Assembly: GCA_038373865.1 (NCBI GenBank)
Contig: JAXGGA010002230.1
Coordinates: forward strand, 62,001 to 126,000
DNA: 64,000 nucleotides
DNA from: Uloborus plumipes
Taxonomy: Eukaryota > Arthropoda > Arachnida > Araneae > Uloboridae
Direction: 5' to 3'
In this document: positions 1 through 13,700 of the stretch, in pieces
Position numbering within the stretch: position 1 is the first letter of the stretch
Layout of the letters: every line of letters begins with the position of its first letter
Made by a program: the position numbers and the translations under genes
Notes under the pieces: model-generated
Databases searched by the model: none
Told to the model about the DNA's origin: nothing
The model's input: only the letters and a program-made list of their open reading frames with translations

Positions 1-63
1 AAAATAGAATGATACATTAAAGATTAAGACATAACTTCATTCTTCCTCATAAGAACTTAGAAT

Positions 64-341
64 ATTGAGACATTTGTCATACCACTTGATAAGCTCCAAA
101 AAGCCTTCCAGGAAAAACTCAGGGTTTGTACACTGAAGAAAAGTATAAGGGCTTGCTTGACATCAGAATTGCTTCCAAAGTGAAGACTGAGATTCTGCTT
201 CAAAGCCAAAATCAGATGGAAGTCACTAGGTGTGAGATCAGGACTATGGCGCATGGTGTAGGTGTTCCGAACCGAGAGTTGCAATATGGTTTTGAGTTGC
301 TGACATCGACTAGGATCGGGTCTTTCATTTTCATCCAACAT
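64..341 (-). pseudogene. Mariner transposase C-terminal fragment, frameshifted
   Basis: The minus-strand frame contains SPDLTPSDFHLI followed by ALKQNL, the mariner catalytic SPDLxPSDxHL motif with the third acidic residue. The expected ending, FLELIKWYDKCLNI, is found at 64-115 but in a different frame. The frame is also disrupted just before the motif, so this is a dead fragment. It lies in the vir intron at the window's left edge; no terminal repeats were located. Confidence 0.8.
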
Positions 342-449
342 CAGAACATCAGATCTGAGAAGGCAAGGTTGCTTTTTCCGAATCCCCTCTTCGACCTTAC
401 ATTTTTCTATGTCTTCTTTTGTTTTTTCGGGGAAGACTTTTGCAGCTAA

Positions 450-1300
450 TCAAGAGGTATGAAAATGTCTCAATGTGTTTGCTATTTATGTTGACAAATA
501 AAATTTTCTTCTTATATCTCTTATATTGCTCAATTTTTATATATACCTCTGTCCATAATCACCAGGGGAAACTTATTTTCTTACTCACTTGAATCAAAAA
601 TATTATGAAGAATTAATTTATATTTATAAAAATACTCTCAATGAATTATTTAATATTTTTATTTATTTATGTTTTTTCTAATAATTTTACTATAACTTTA
701 ATCAAAAACACAAAAGGAATAAAACATATATTTTTGAAATTGATACTTCAGCACTTATCATGAAAATTAAAATTTTTAAATAAATATACACTGAATAAAT
801 CAATTTTATTTATTTTTTTATGCATCCCTCCAAACACCATTAGTTTTGTTTATTCATTTATTTTCTTTTTAAAGCCAGTTCATACGGCATACTAGTTTAC
901 ATTTGAAAATGTCATGTTTCATCTTTTTTTCTTTTTTTGCACCATATTTGTATGATTCATGACCAAAAACAGGATGAATTCATTCTAATTTTTAGTGACT
1001 GCTGATGATATTCTAATGAAGATTTTAAAGGATTGCCCTAATTTTGGTGGGATTTTTAAAAACTGCAGACCTTATTAAGAACTTATTTAAGATTTATTTA
1101 CATGAGGATTTAAAGGATTGTTTTTCTATCATAAATTGAGGTTTTTAACTATATTTCTCTCCATTTATTTGGAAGAGAATACTGAACACATGTCACTTCT
1201 TTTCTTCACTAGAAAATAACACTATACTTGAGGTAACACAATTAGTAATAGCACTGAAAAAGAATTTTTTATAATCAACTCAATAAAATTAACGCATCAG
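450..1300. other. AT-rich intronic stretch without recognised content
   Basis: No open frame of note, terminal repeats or RNA-like structure was seen on either strand. Confidence 0.5.
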
Positions 1301-1309
1301 TTAAAAATA

Positions 1310-1700
1310 AATTTGTAGTGACATATTAAACAAGAAAATTTTGCTTTAAAGAATCAAAAAATAGTTAAGAATTATCAGACAATTGAAGTAATTTTAAGAA
1401 GAAAAAAACTTTTTATTATTTTCAAAATAATGAAAAAAAACTGTAGAGGTTTATTAAAAGTATAAACTCATATAAATTATTAAGAATTATCAATTGATTG
1501 AAATAATTTAAACAATGAAAAAACTTTCTATTGTTTTCTAAACACTAAACAAATAGTAGGGATGTATTATACGGAAAACATTACTTTAAAGAATCAAGTA
1601 AACAGTTGAGAATTATCAAATGATTCAGGTAAAATTTAAATAATTAAAAATATTTTGTACTATTATTTATAAAAGCATAGGGAAGTATTTATAGGACTCA
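1310..1700. repeat. Diverged tandem repeat, three units of about 115-125 bp
   Basis: The word GAATTATCA followed by an AT-rich similar stretch recurs at about 1369, 1484 and 1610. Each is followed by an AAAAACTTT- or AAAATATTTT-like run and a TTATTATTTT-like run. The copies are old. It lies in the vir intron just left of exon 22. Confidence 0.6.
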
Positions 1701-1723
1701 GGTAATATTTTTGTACTTCATAC

Positions 1724-1870
1724 CTCAGTACCACGACCAAGAATAAGATGTGCTAAAATGGCTCGTAAAATACTGATTGAAGGCTTGACAATGGCAACCA
1801 CCAAAACGCCTTGCAATCCGACCAAAGCAGGAGACTGATGTGAAGGCTTCAAATATGTATCACAAATATT
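1724..1870 (-). CDS. vir: vir exon 22 (last exon visible)
   Basis: Residues 1217-1265. Acceptor TTCACTAG|AATAT after a poly-pyrimidine run, donor ACTGAG|GTATGA, phase 0 at both ends. It contains [20 protein letters not shown] and HLILGRGTE, corresponding to human SMARCTLTLLKTMLTELLRG. The next intron runs off the left edge. Confidence 0.9.
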
Positions 1871-4800
1871 CTAGTGAAAATGCAAAAAAAAAAAAAATTC
1901 ATTTCAAGAGCAAATACGTATAACATTTTAACATTTAACATGATAGCTGGAAAAACAATTTCATCATATGAATATAGAAATAGTGTCACACAGTCAGGGA
2001 CGTCATTTTGAATTTTTCCGGGGGGGGGGGAGGATGTTTAACTTAAAAAGGGAAAAAAGTAAGTTTAACTTGATTTTTACTTCCTTTTACGTAGTAAAGG
2101 AAGTATTGTGATCACGAAAAAAATTTCACTCAAATTTCGGTCAAAATTTTGATTTTGCTCACCCCTGAATGAATGTCGCGTAGTTTTTTCGACCTGTCAG
2201 CACGTGCATATGTACCTAACAACATACAAACAGCCGAAAAATCAATTTCGAACACCCCCGAGTAAATTACGACGAGTTTTCTCGTGACGTCTGTATGTAC
2301 GTATGTGCGGATGTATGTGCGGGTGTATGGGCGGATGTATGTGCGTATGTAACTCGCATAACTCAAAAACTATATGACGTAGAAACTTCTAGCTTGGTAT
2401 GTAGGCTCTGAGGGGGGTCTAGTTGTGCACCCTCCCTTGTGATTGCATTCGAATGTTCCCAAAGGGGTCTTTTACCTCTTTTTTGGGGTAAATCAATGTT
2501 AATTTCAATACAGACTCAAGTGATATGAATTGGCGCCACCACTTGGCGACATGTCGCCAAGCTTTTGGTCGCCAAGTGTTTGACGCCAAGTTGGCGACAA
2601 ATTTGGCGAAAAAATTATTTTTTGAATTTGGGTTCAATTTGGCGCTATTGGCGATATTTTGCGAAAAATTCACTAAATGATATTAAAATCAGCAATATTT
2701 AGAAAAATAACCATTGTAAAATATTTTTTGCATTGTTTCGTGGTAGATTAGGGGAGTAAATATTTGAATTGTTACCTTACTCACTCCAAGCACTTTTCTT
2801 AACACTTAAGGCAACTACTAAGAAATTTACACGTAAAAGGAAGTAGTGTGGGGTCCATACCAGATTTTTTTTCTAATGATTTTACTAAAAATAATTATTA
2901 AATACATTAAGAACAAAATATTTGAAATAGTTTGGTGCAGCATAGCCTATGAAGGCTCTTGTACCATTAAATCCAACAAAAGCAACCAATCAAAGTATTT
3001 GCTAACAGTCAATTATAAAAAAAATTTAGTGAACTTTCATGTTATATTCTACGTATTTGTACAGTGGCCGATAAAAAGCTGCAATTTTCGTTTATTAAAC
3101 CAAGAATTCATTTACTTATTCAAATGTTACAAATGAGCTAAGAATCTTGTAAATAACAAATAAATGATTATAAAGTGATGAAAGTAATAGATTATCATTT
3201 GATAATTATAAGTAAAAAATAATATTGTTTTAAGGCAGGGGCGGATACAAGGGAGGGGCGATCGCCCCTCTCTTGAGGGACTCTTCTAAGGCAGTTCTTC
3301 GACTTTGAAGTTCGAAAAAAAGCAATTTTAGATGATCTTCGAAGATACTATGAGAAGTGGTTGAGATTTGGGGCTCTTACCTGGATTTTTTTCGAAATTG
3401 AAGACCGAAGCATTTGTAATAAACATGTGTTTACCAGTGTAAGTGAATTAAAGCAGTATATGTGGTAAAAAAAAAAAAAAATCGCCCCTCCCTTGGAGCA
3501 TTTCTGGATCCGCCCTTGTTTTAAGGTTCCGTTCATGAAAATGCAACAATGGTCTCCATATATCCAATACCAATTCAACTTCATACAATGCTGCTAGTGT
3601 ATATGAAATTAAGTTCAATAAAATTCTACACAACAAAATTTTCAAACAGACGTATGAGAAGTAATGGATTTGTTCTGTTACTAATATTTGTATAAAAATT
3701 AATATTAAAAACTAGTCATTCTCAAAGTCAATGTTTCTTTCAAATAGTAGTTCTTTTAAGTCCCTTTTTTGCGACATTTACAACTTCATAATGCAATCTA
3801 CATCAGTCACTATATTTTCCACAAGATTCACAGAACAAAGTAAACCAATCAGCAACAAACAAATAAACACTACTCACTTGTAAAATTCCCTTTAAGCTAT
3901 CCATTCCATCATTAGAAAACACTTGTATGATAGCATACATATACTTCAGTTCAGCATTTTCTTCAAGCGTAGAACCTGATTGAAAAGTGAGAAATTTGAA
4001 GTTCCAGGGAATAAAGCTTAAAGAGATAACATTTTTCAAAATGAAGGCAATATTTGCTTTTGTTACATGGACACTTCGAAGACAATTCTAAGTGCGATGT
4101 GATAATGAGAATGAACTCATTATCCGGGACACTTATATAGATTCCTGGGCCTCAAGCCCAATAAATATCTTTCCTACCAAATTTTATGATTTAGTTTTAA
4201 AGTATTTTTTTTTTCTTTCTTTCTTTTTTTTTCATTCTATAAAGAATAGTAGAAAAACAAAAAAAATAAAAGCTCAAACTTTAAAGAAAAACAGTAAGAA
4301 TTGAAGTAAGACACAACTGTTCAATAAACATTTTTTAAAACTACATTCGATGCTCATTTTTAATAGTTTTTATTTTTCAATTTGCAGTTCATTCATGATG
4401 TATAAGCAAAGATTTGTGTCTATCTGCCAGAAAACACAAGACATATGATTTCATAAAAATCAATGTTATAACCTTTATCATTAAAAAATTACAGTCTGAT
4501 TATATTTTTCTATTCATTCCTCCCTCTCAAAAGGAAAGCATTCATGCCACTTCAACAAACAATTTGACCTCAGTCAATATTTTTAGCAATTGTTGCGATT
4601 AGTAATCAAAACTTGCAAATTTTATGCAAAAGTGCTAAAAGTAAATTAACAACACACAAAATTAGGTTAAATTCAAATTTTTGTCCAAGAATAATTTGTG
4701 TTTGTTATCTAATTTTGGACAGAAAACTTCATGTCTAAACCAATGTTCCAGCATGCTTCAAACATTTTTTAGAGCTTTCTATATCTTTATTGAAAACTTT

Positions 4801-7708
4801 ATAGAAAAAACCTCAATATCAATTTTCATAAATTTTTTTATAAATAAGAAAAGAGTTTAAAAATAAATCTTTCAAAGCAAAAGTTAAAAATAAAAAATAC
4901 TACCTGTTGGCACTGTTAAATACTGCAAAATTCGCAAAGCTGTGATCAGCTCTGCAGGTAGTTGAGCTGCATCTTCACAGTGAGATTTTAGAACAGTCAT
5001 CAATGAAGCCACAGCCTCATGATTATAGCTGGTGATTGAACGTGTTGGGGACATCCACGACCCCAGGTCATGAAGTTTTGGTGTAATCTCTTAAATAAAC
5101 ACAGGAAGAAGTAAAAAGAAAATAAATACAAACATACATAAAATAATATTAAAAGAGCATATTAAAGGGTATAAATTTTTTTTTTGTACTATGTCTTATC
5201 ATCCATAAACTCACATTATTTTGCATTGAAAAAGGTGTTCCTTGTAAAGTCACGACAGGTGTAGGCAGTTTTCCTGCTCATTTGTACATTAATACATTGT
5301 TCTATACTTTTATTTTTCAAGCACAAAGATATTTATTTATTTCACATATATACATGTTATACATGAAAAAACTGGCAAAAACAGGTTTCAAAAGATTTGG
5401 ATGTACTACTATTTATAAGCTGTTTATTTTATTTAGTTTCATTTCATATGAATTTGATGAACAATAACTAAATTTAACTTCAAAATATCTAATATTATTA
5501 GGAACATTACTTAGTTAAAAGAAACAAAAGGAAGGAAAAAAAAAGAAAAAAAAAGCTGGGGGAGTGGGGGGACAGAAGCTATAAAGAAGGCAGATTTTAA
5601 ATAGAAGTTTGAATAAATTAAAATTTTGCATTCTTGAAACAAACTAAAGATCACAGGAGCTTCCCTAATTGATTACACCGGAGAATGTCAAAACTTTTCT
5701 TATAAAATGACCAAAAGAAAAATCATTTTAGTGTCAAAATTGAGAAAAAAAGTTTCAAAAAAACTAGAAACAATTTAAACCAACCAGCAATGAAACTGTA
5801 AACTTTTACATATTTAGATCACAGGAGCTTCCCTAATTGATTACACCGGAGAATGTCAAAACTTTTCTTATAAAGTGACCAAAAGAAAAATCATTTTAGT
5901 GTCAAAATTGAGAAAAAAAGTTTCAAGAAAACTAGAAACAATTTAAACCAACCAGCAATGAAACTGCAAACTTTTATATACTTATACTAGACAACTTTTA
6001 CCTTGTAAAGATAAAATCATTCCTCTATTTAAGATTAATTTATTCTACAACAAACTTTAGTTAAACAACAATGCTATCAATCTGTTCTTTTAACTATTCT
6101 AACTTTAATTTGTATATTATTTTAATTTGTAGTTTTTTATTTCCCCCCAAAGTTTTTAGCTCTTTTTGTTTTAGATTTAAATAAAATTTTGGTTGTTCAT
6201 AGAATAACTTTTAATTGAAAAACATTTCCATTAAATCAAAATATTACTATAACTGAAAATAAAACCTCAACTTATATTAGTTTTCATATAGACCAACTTA
6301 CATCTCAGCATTTTATTTTTATGAAAATCTGTGAATGAATTTTTTTTTTCAAAATTAATAATTACTTCAGGATTAAACCTAAAATCAAACACTTTTTCAA
6401 GACATAAGCAAAAAACAATCATAACTTTGAGTTATACTGTCAAAACAAAATTCACAAGACTGCAGAAATACTCACCTTGTTGACTCAAATTATAAAGAGC
6501 GTCAGAGAATTTCTCTAAAGTTGCTACATTTTCGGAATATTGCGCAACAAGCAAAAGTAATTCTGTCACATAGGCTGTGCAGACAGATTTGCTTTGCTTG
6601 ATATCAAGTGGCTCATCACCTAAAAAATTGACATTGCTGATTTTCAAATAAATGTGAAACACAGTAAAATTGCACTACAGTGAATATGAATACAACGGAA
6701 AATTTGCTTCAACAAAATAAATGTTTAGTCTAACCTTAACCGCTATCATATTGCTTGAATTGAATTACAACAAATTCCCATTTCAATGGACAAAATTTTA
6801 GATCCCTTGAACTTTGTCATAATACAATTCTAATTATAGCACAAATTGAAACCTATATGCTGTCACGTGAAAATATACCTTGATCCAAGTGTGTACATTA
6901 GAAGGACTTGCACCTCTATGCTATTTTTATTACTATATTATAATTATTATTTATTATCTTTTATTTATTTATTTACTTATTTATTTATTTTTTTGTTTTT
7001 GCTTACATAATGTACATATTATCAAAGCGTATATTATTAACTAACATAGTTTTAGCATATACAAGTATAGTGCCTGCCGCTAATAAAATCACTGGATTAT
7101 AAAATCAGCCGCTTTATAAAATCCAATCTGGAAGAACAGAATCATTACTATATCAAAACATGTTTAAAACCATCCTTTAATAAAATCATTAGCGCCGTTT
7201 TATAAAATCAAGTTTTTGGGGAGTATTTGTGAAAAAAAAAGGGGGGAGGGGGCGCTTGTCTGAATAAAACCATTTTCTTTCTCTTTAAGATTACTGAAGT
7301 TGACATTTTATATCATTCAGTTTGAGTAAAAATCATTCGCTAAAAAAACATGCCTAAACGTCAAGATTTAAAAATGATCTTTACTTTCAAATTCTGTTTC
7401 TCAAACAATCAATATTTTAAAACCCCTGTGTAATTTAAAAAAATATATTTTTTACATTTAAGTTAAATTCAAAGTGTGTTTTAATTGACTGAATGTAAAA
7501 TATTGAGAATAGTAATAAATTATTTTTTTATTTTGTGAAAACTTTAAACCCTTTTCTTCCTAAAATTATATAGATGCCAGTTTATAAAATCAGCCGCTTA
7601 ATGAAATCGAACACCCTCGGAACAAATGTGATTTTAATAAGCGGCGGGAACTGTACTAAGATTAAATTAAAAGTTTAAACAACCCCCATTTCTGCTACTT
7701 TTTCATTA

Positions 7709-7756
<48 letters not shown>

Positions 7757-10700
7757 TTATAGAGTTAACTCTTTATAGAGTTAACTTTTTGTGAGGTTAA
7801 AATTTTAATACTTCTAAATAAGAGCGAACAGCAGACATAATAGCCCGTCTAAACACACTCTACACCTGCATCTGAATAGAGTTAACCCTTTGTCAAGTTA
7901 AAATTTTAATACTTTTAAATAAAGCTATATAATAAAACCTATGTATTCTAAGACAAATTGTATTTTTAAGCATTATTTGATAAACAGGAAAAGATGTTCA
8001 AACCATAATAAAATATTACAAATCAATTCACGGGTAACACATTTTATACTCTATGAGAATGTACATACAGCTACAGAAGCATTCACAAATATTCTCACCT
8101 GACATTTGAACAAATGGCAAAAGCGCATTCAAATTCTCTGCTGTTGTTAAAACATTTACGACCGAGGAACGACCCACTAAAGAAAAGATCATGGTGTACA
8201 TATGATGAAGGGCTGAAACTGTGTCAGGTTCATCAAGCACTTTCTTTACATTTCCTATGTAAAAGTTTTTCTGTCAGTTCAAGTTTCCAAAAAATAAATT
8301 AATAAATAAAGTAAATGTTAATCACACTCCTTTATTTTGAGAAAAAAAAGAAGGTAGAACTTAGAATATTCAAGCAATTATCTACAAAAGATGCATTTTT
8401 AATCAAAGGGGCAAACTTTAGGGTATGAAAATGCATAATAGGACAAATAAGAGAATTTGAGCAAACTAGCTTACGTTTTAAACATGCTTCAGTTCCTACT
8501 CCAAGCAATCAAGCATTTCTTCAACAAAATGGTGTTGATATAAGAATGTTGTTGATGAGAACTTTATTTTTTCTGCTGTTAATTTTCTGTAGAAAGAATA
8601 GACTGCTCCAACTGAATAACTTCAACTTGGTCAGATGCTATCACTTTACTAGAAATGGTTTTATTTGCTGGATTTCCAAAAAGGAGAAGTAGTTTATGAT
8701 TTTTTTTTTCAAATGTATCATTTGATACGACAATTAAAAAGTATCCTCATTTCAAGAGAGGAAGATGGTTATCTAGTAAACGAATGTTACCTCAATTTTT
8801 GATAAGAAAATGTTTTAAATAATGATAGAAATGTTACACAAACAGAATATTCTTTTAAAGAACAAACCAATATGAAATATAGACCAATATATATGAGAAA
8901 CAAAAAAAAAAAAAAAAAATGTTAATAGGAGCTGCTACACATAAAAGAACAGAGCACAAGTAGCTGCTTTTTATTAATAAATTGATTAATGAAAGAGAAG
9001 CAACTATGATTAAATAAGTTGTCAGCACTTTCCTCATATATCTATTCATGAAATAAGTTGAGATAGTTCTGTACAAAACTGGGAGACTATAAAATTGAAA
9101 GGATATTTATTATTATTTACAAATAAACGAGAGCTAGTATAAAATTTTTTAAAAAGTGACCCAAAAACATAGTAGTTTTTGCAGTGGGCAGTCATTTTAT
9201 TCTGTAGAATATTAAGTAACACTTCATATAGGAACAACTCAGGAGGGGGAGCACATGAAAAAAATATAAAGGAAAAACAATCGTTATAATGAACACAATT
9301 TCACATAAAATTGCTTTGCATATAATTACAAATGTTTATTTAATCAGCAATACAAAAAATAAATTCCTCTAATGCTTTACATATTTTTTAAAATGTGCTC
9401 CCTTTAAACTAGATAAAAACATTATATTTTGCTTCGAAAATTCCAAATAAATTACAGTGTACCCAAGATTATTTGCGTTTCGAATTACACACGGGACTTT
9501 AACACTTTTGTTGTTTTCCCTTTAGGGTGATAAGTTATTGAATGCAGAAAAATGAAAGTGCATTATTGGTCATTTTTAACCTTTAAAAGAGATTTTTTTA
9601 CATTCAATATTATCATTTCTAGCAATATTTTAAATGTTCATGTTGTGCCATTGACTTTGTTTAGCCACCCCATACACTACTATTGTTTTTTACCTAGTTT
9701 TCTGATTATCCACAGTATTTGCTTATGCATGGTTACCCTTCCACCTTATTCTGCGGATAATCAGGAAGTTATTGTACTTGACAAATTGTTTTATTACCAA
9801 TTTAATACTGTTATTGATCAAAGATATTATGATATCATACCTCGTACATGATAAGCCATTAAGCAATCAATATACAACAGAGTTTGTAAATGATATGCAA
9901 GCTGCATGCCTAAATTTTGAGCGGTATTCTCTTCAGTAGCTTCTTCACGAGCTTCATCCTAAAGAATAAAATTAGCAGTTAAGATAATTTTCAGTGATCA
10001 AATTAATTAGATTTTACTGCAATTAACTGGGTGTACTACAGAAGAATAATTAAAATTTGAAAAGCAAACTGAAAATGAAACTTGTGTTAGCCAATTTAAG
10101 AATTCTACAACAGATTTCAGTTTTATGATTTATTTTTAAAAACTTCATTTTGTTTTCAATCAAAAATATTTAGTTGAATAACTGTAATAAATGTAGCTTC
10201 AAGCAGAAAATTTTCTGAGGTACTTTTTTGGGAAAAATCAGAAATATTATTTCATGGAGCCTCCTAAGGAAAAAATAGAAGAAAATCTTTAATAGACATG
10301 GTGAGCAAAAATTAGGTTACAAAAAAAAAAAATGTATGTAAAATTATATAAGGTTTTTTTATTATTATTTTTAGAACCTTTTAAGAAGAAACTCTTAAAA
10401 TAATATCCTTCTTAGAGAAAATTACAAAATAAAGAAGTTTAAAAAACAGCGATTCCTTAATTAAAGATTTAACTTTTTTTTTTCTTTTAAATTAACTTCA
10501 TGTTAACCACACAACATTTCAAATCCGTAAGTAAAAAGATAGTTAAAAAAATATATCGAATTCTTATAAAATTGACGCTTAATAGTTTGATTTAAAATGA
10601 AGATTATATATGAAAAATCTTACCACAGTATGTAGCAGTGCTTTCTGAATTCCATTCACAACTTCTGAATTTGACAATAGGAACACCATTCCCTCTTGAG

Positions 10701-13700
10701 AAGAAAGCAACTCCATGAAGAATTCTTTCAAAGTTGCCAGTAGTACAGGATGTCCCGATAAAGCCGGAGAGGAAAGAAGTACAAATGCATTTTCCAGTAG
10801 CTTGCTGAAAAATGAAATTATTGTTCTTGAACTTGATGTACTCATTTGTATGCAATAAATTAGTTATCCAAAGTCAGATTGATAAATTTACTGAAAACTT
10901 GTAAGGTCCCTTCTATACAAAGGAGTCCAAATGACTCTAGATAGCATGTTTGAAACGGATAACCAATGCTCATTGTATTAATGCTAATAAAAATAATTTT
11001 AATGTCCATTTCAGTAAGCTGTAAAAAACAATGGATAAATGTTTTGGTTAGGAAACTCAAGTTAACTATAGTCAATTAGGGTAAGTTGAGCCATGAAGGG
11101 TAACTTCACACCTTTTCGTATTTTTATTACATTTGGCATCAAAAAGAACAAACTTTTGAAAGCCTAATGTTGCACTTCGCTCTGAAGGTTCAGTTCTCAA
11201 CTTTTCTTTACCAAATAAGTTAGCTGCAACTCTGCACAGCTTATTGTACAAGGCAGCACTCATGAATGCAGATTTTAGGTTGCAGAATTTTTTTTACCCT
11301 ATGCTCCATGCAATATAATAAATGACAGAAATCTTGTGATGCAATGAAATAAAAATGAGAAGTTTTTAAATATTTCAAAAATATATAGATTTTTTTAATT
11401 GATTAAAGTTGCACTATTTTTATGTGAATGATACATTTTACATTAAACTTCTAATTTGGCTTAAAGTGAACCTAAGGGGGGATTTATAAAGGATATGTAA
11501 CAACCCAGTTTATTACCAAGAGTAGGGATTTTCGATAGTAGCCATTTACATCACACCTTCAGTTGTCCAACATCTCCCTATCCTGCTACTACACCTACAA
11601 CACCTACTATCCTGCTTTGCACGTGATAAGGAGCAGGTGCAAATTTTGACCAGCACTGATTCACTTGTTTTCCTTTTTCTAGGGAATTTTCTTATCATGG
11701 TTTTCAAGTACCCGCAGCTGATTTTTTGGTCAATGTAAATGGGCTCTAAGTAACAGGATAGCTTTGAACCTGGTTATTCATTCATTGGAAATGGCTTTAT
11801 AACTATTATTTCTTAATTTTGGATAATTATACAGAGCTTGTCTTTTTCTTCAGGAGTTTTTGTTTTATGGCAGTAGATACAATAACAAAATACAAATGGG
11901 GCAGTTAAGAAGAAAAAAAAATATGAAAATTACTCTGAATAAATGATAGCTATTCTGAAATAGTGGAAGATTTAAAATAAAACAATTCATTTCTTAAACA
12001 CCCACTGTAATCAAAGCTTTTAATACGGGCTTTCCCCCACGCGTAACAAAATTTTGCTCCCAACACGTAATGCAAGTTTTGTATATTAAATCAGATTTAT
12101 AACAGGATTGTGACTACTTAGTGAGAGTAGGGATGCACCGATTAATCGGCCATAATCGGCCACTTTGCCGATTATTAATAATCGGTAAAATGTTGTCGAT
12201 TAATCGCAGGGATGAAAACAGCTCAAAGTCAAAAAAGAGGAAAAATTGCGCGACTTAAAATTCTGATAGGTTTTTTTCCATATTCTGTGAAATTAGTCAT
12301 GCAGGATTTTCTCTTAATTTGCGCCCTGAAATCAAAAGTAAATATTTTTAAAAGCTCTTAATTGCTCATTCCCTATTTATTTTTAAGTCATTCACAACAA
12401 TGTAGAAAAAAAAGGGGGGGGGTGCAACTTTTGATGAATTAGACAAGTGTATCTCAAGAAACAAATTCTCTAATTAGTATTGCATAGTCTTTAGTTATTT
12501 TGATAAATTTTAAAGATCAAAATAATTTTCCCATTTTTTTGACAAAGATCTCGAATATTTCAGCTGAACTTTCTTAATTTCTACCTCCTACAAATCAAAC
12601 TGATGTTTTTGGCAGCATGCCAAAATAGAGTACATAGTTCGCCGATAATTGCAGGTCATCCTTGAGATTTCAATCCTGCTGCATCCTAAAAACATTTCCA
12701 TTATTTTGGAAGTTGGAAATAATTTCAACCTCTACTACTGTAAATCAACTTATTTTAAGCTTCATTTTAATAATGAGGGTATTTTTAATTTTTTTCCTAA
12801 ACTTGATGCAAAATTAATTTTTTGATCGCGGAAAGAAAGAAAAAATACAAAAAGCGGAACATCGCGGATCCGCGGAAGATTTTCATCCCTGTAATCGGCA
12901 ACATTTATGTTTTATTTCGGCAACATTTATGTTATCGGCAATATTATGTTTTAAAGTATAATTTTACCAAGAAATTTTGATAAGCAATCAACTGTAAATA
13001 AATAATTTTCTATAATCCTTACTATAATATGCAGTATGAAAGTGTACAGAGTAAATACAAAACAAATAGTTCATACAGTGCATAAAACTGAATTCAATAT
13101 TAAAAGATAACCCACACTGCTGATCTTCATATGACACTATTAAGAATAATTAAATTCTTGAACTTTTAAATTGGAATACAAAAACATAAGTATTTCATTT
13201 TATTTATAATTAGTCAAATTATGGTCTTCATAAAATTACTTTTTATGTGTCTTGAAAAATAAACTAAGATGAAAAAATTTATAAACAAGAACTTTTTTTT
13301 TCAAACAAACATACAACACGTAACAGGAAAGTGTAATGAGTAAAAATAAAACAAATTCCAAGAACAAAAAAAAAAAAAATCCTCACAGCTATTATAAATT
13401 TTTTAGTTAGTTATTTTTTTCATTTTTGAATAAATACACACATAAAGACAATTTTGCTATATTTTTTATGTGTCAATACTTTTTTCTTATCATAAAGCTT
13501 TTTGAAAACGTCTTATTTTCACAAAGAATAAGTCTTGAATTTAGTGACTTCTAATAGTTGAAAAATAAATTTGAATTAAAAGATCTCCTAAATTAAACTT
13601 CTCACACCAAAGATTCCCAATTTTTTTTTTTTTTTAATTTCATGTCTAGTTACCATAATTAACGTGTCAAATATGTTATGTGTGAACGTAATTTTATTAA

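Noticed and set aside
126..449. Plus-strand 107-codon frame at the left edge
   Set aside because: The opposite strand carries the mariner transposase motif SPDLTPSDFHL; the plus frame is its shadow.
2130..2673. Minus-strand frames with [12 protein letters not shown] and similar
   Set aside because: They arise from GTATGTGCG-type repeats inside a non-coding miniature element; a similar frame in the copy at 58173-58622 is equally repetitive.
11072..11320. Possible element with AGGGTAA/TTACCCT ends near 11088-11304
   Set aside because: The matching end is only 7 bp, no target duplication is visible, and the 63-codon frame there is not recognised.
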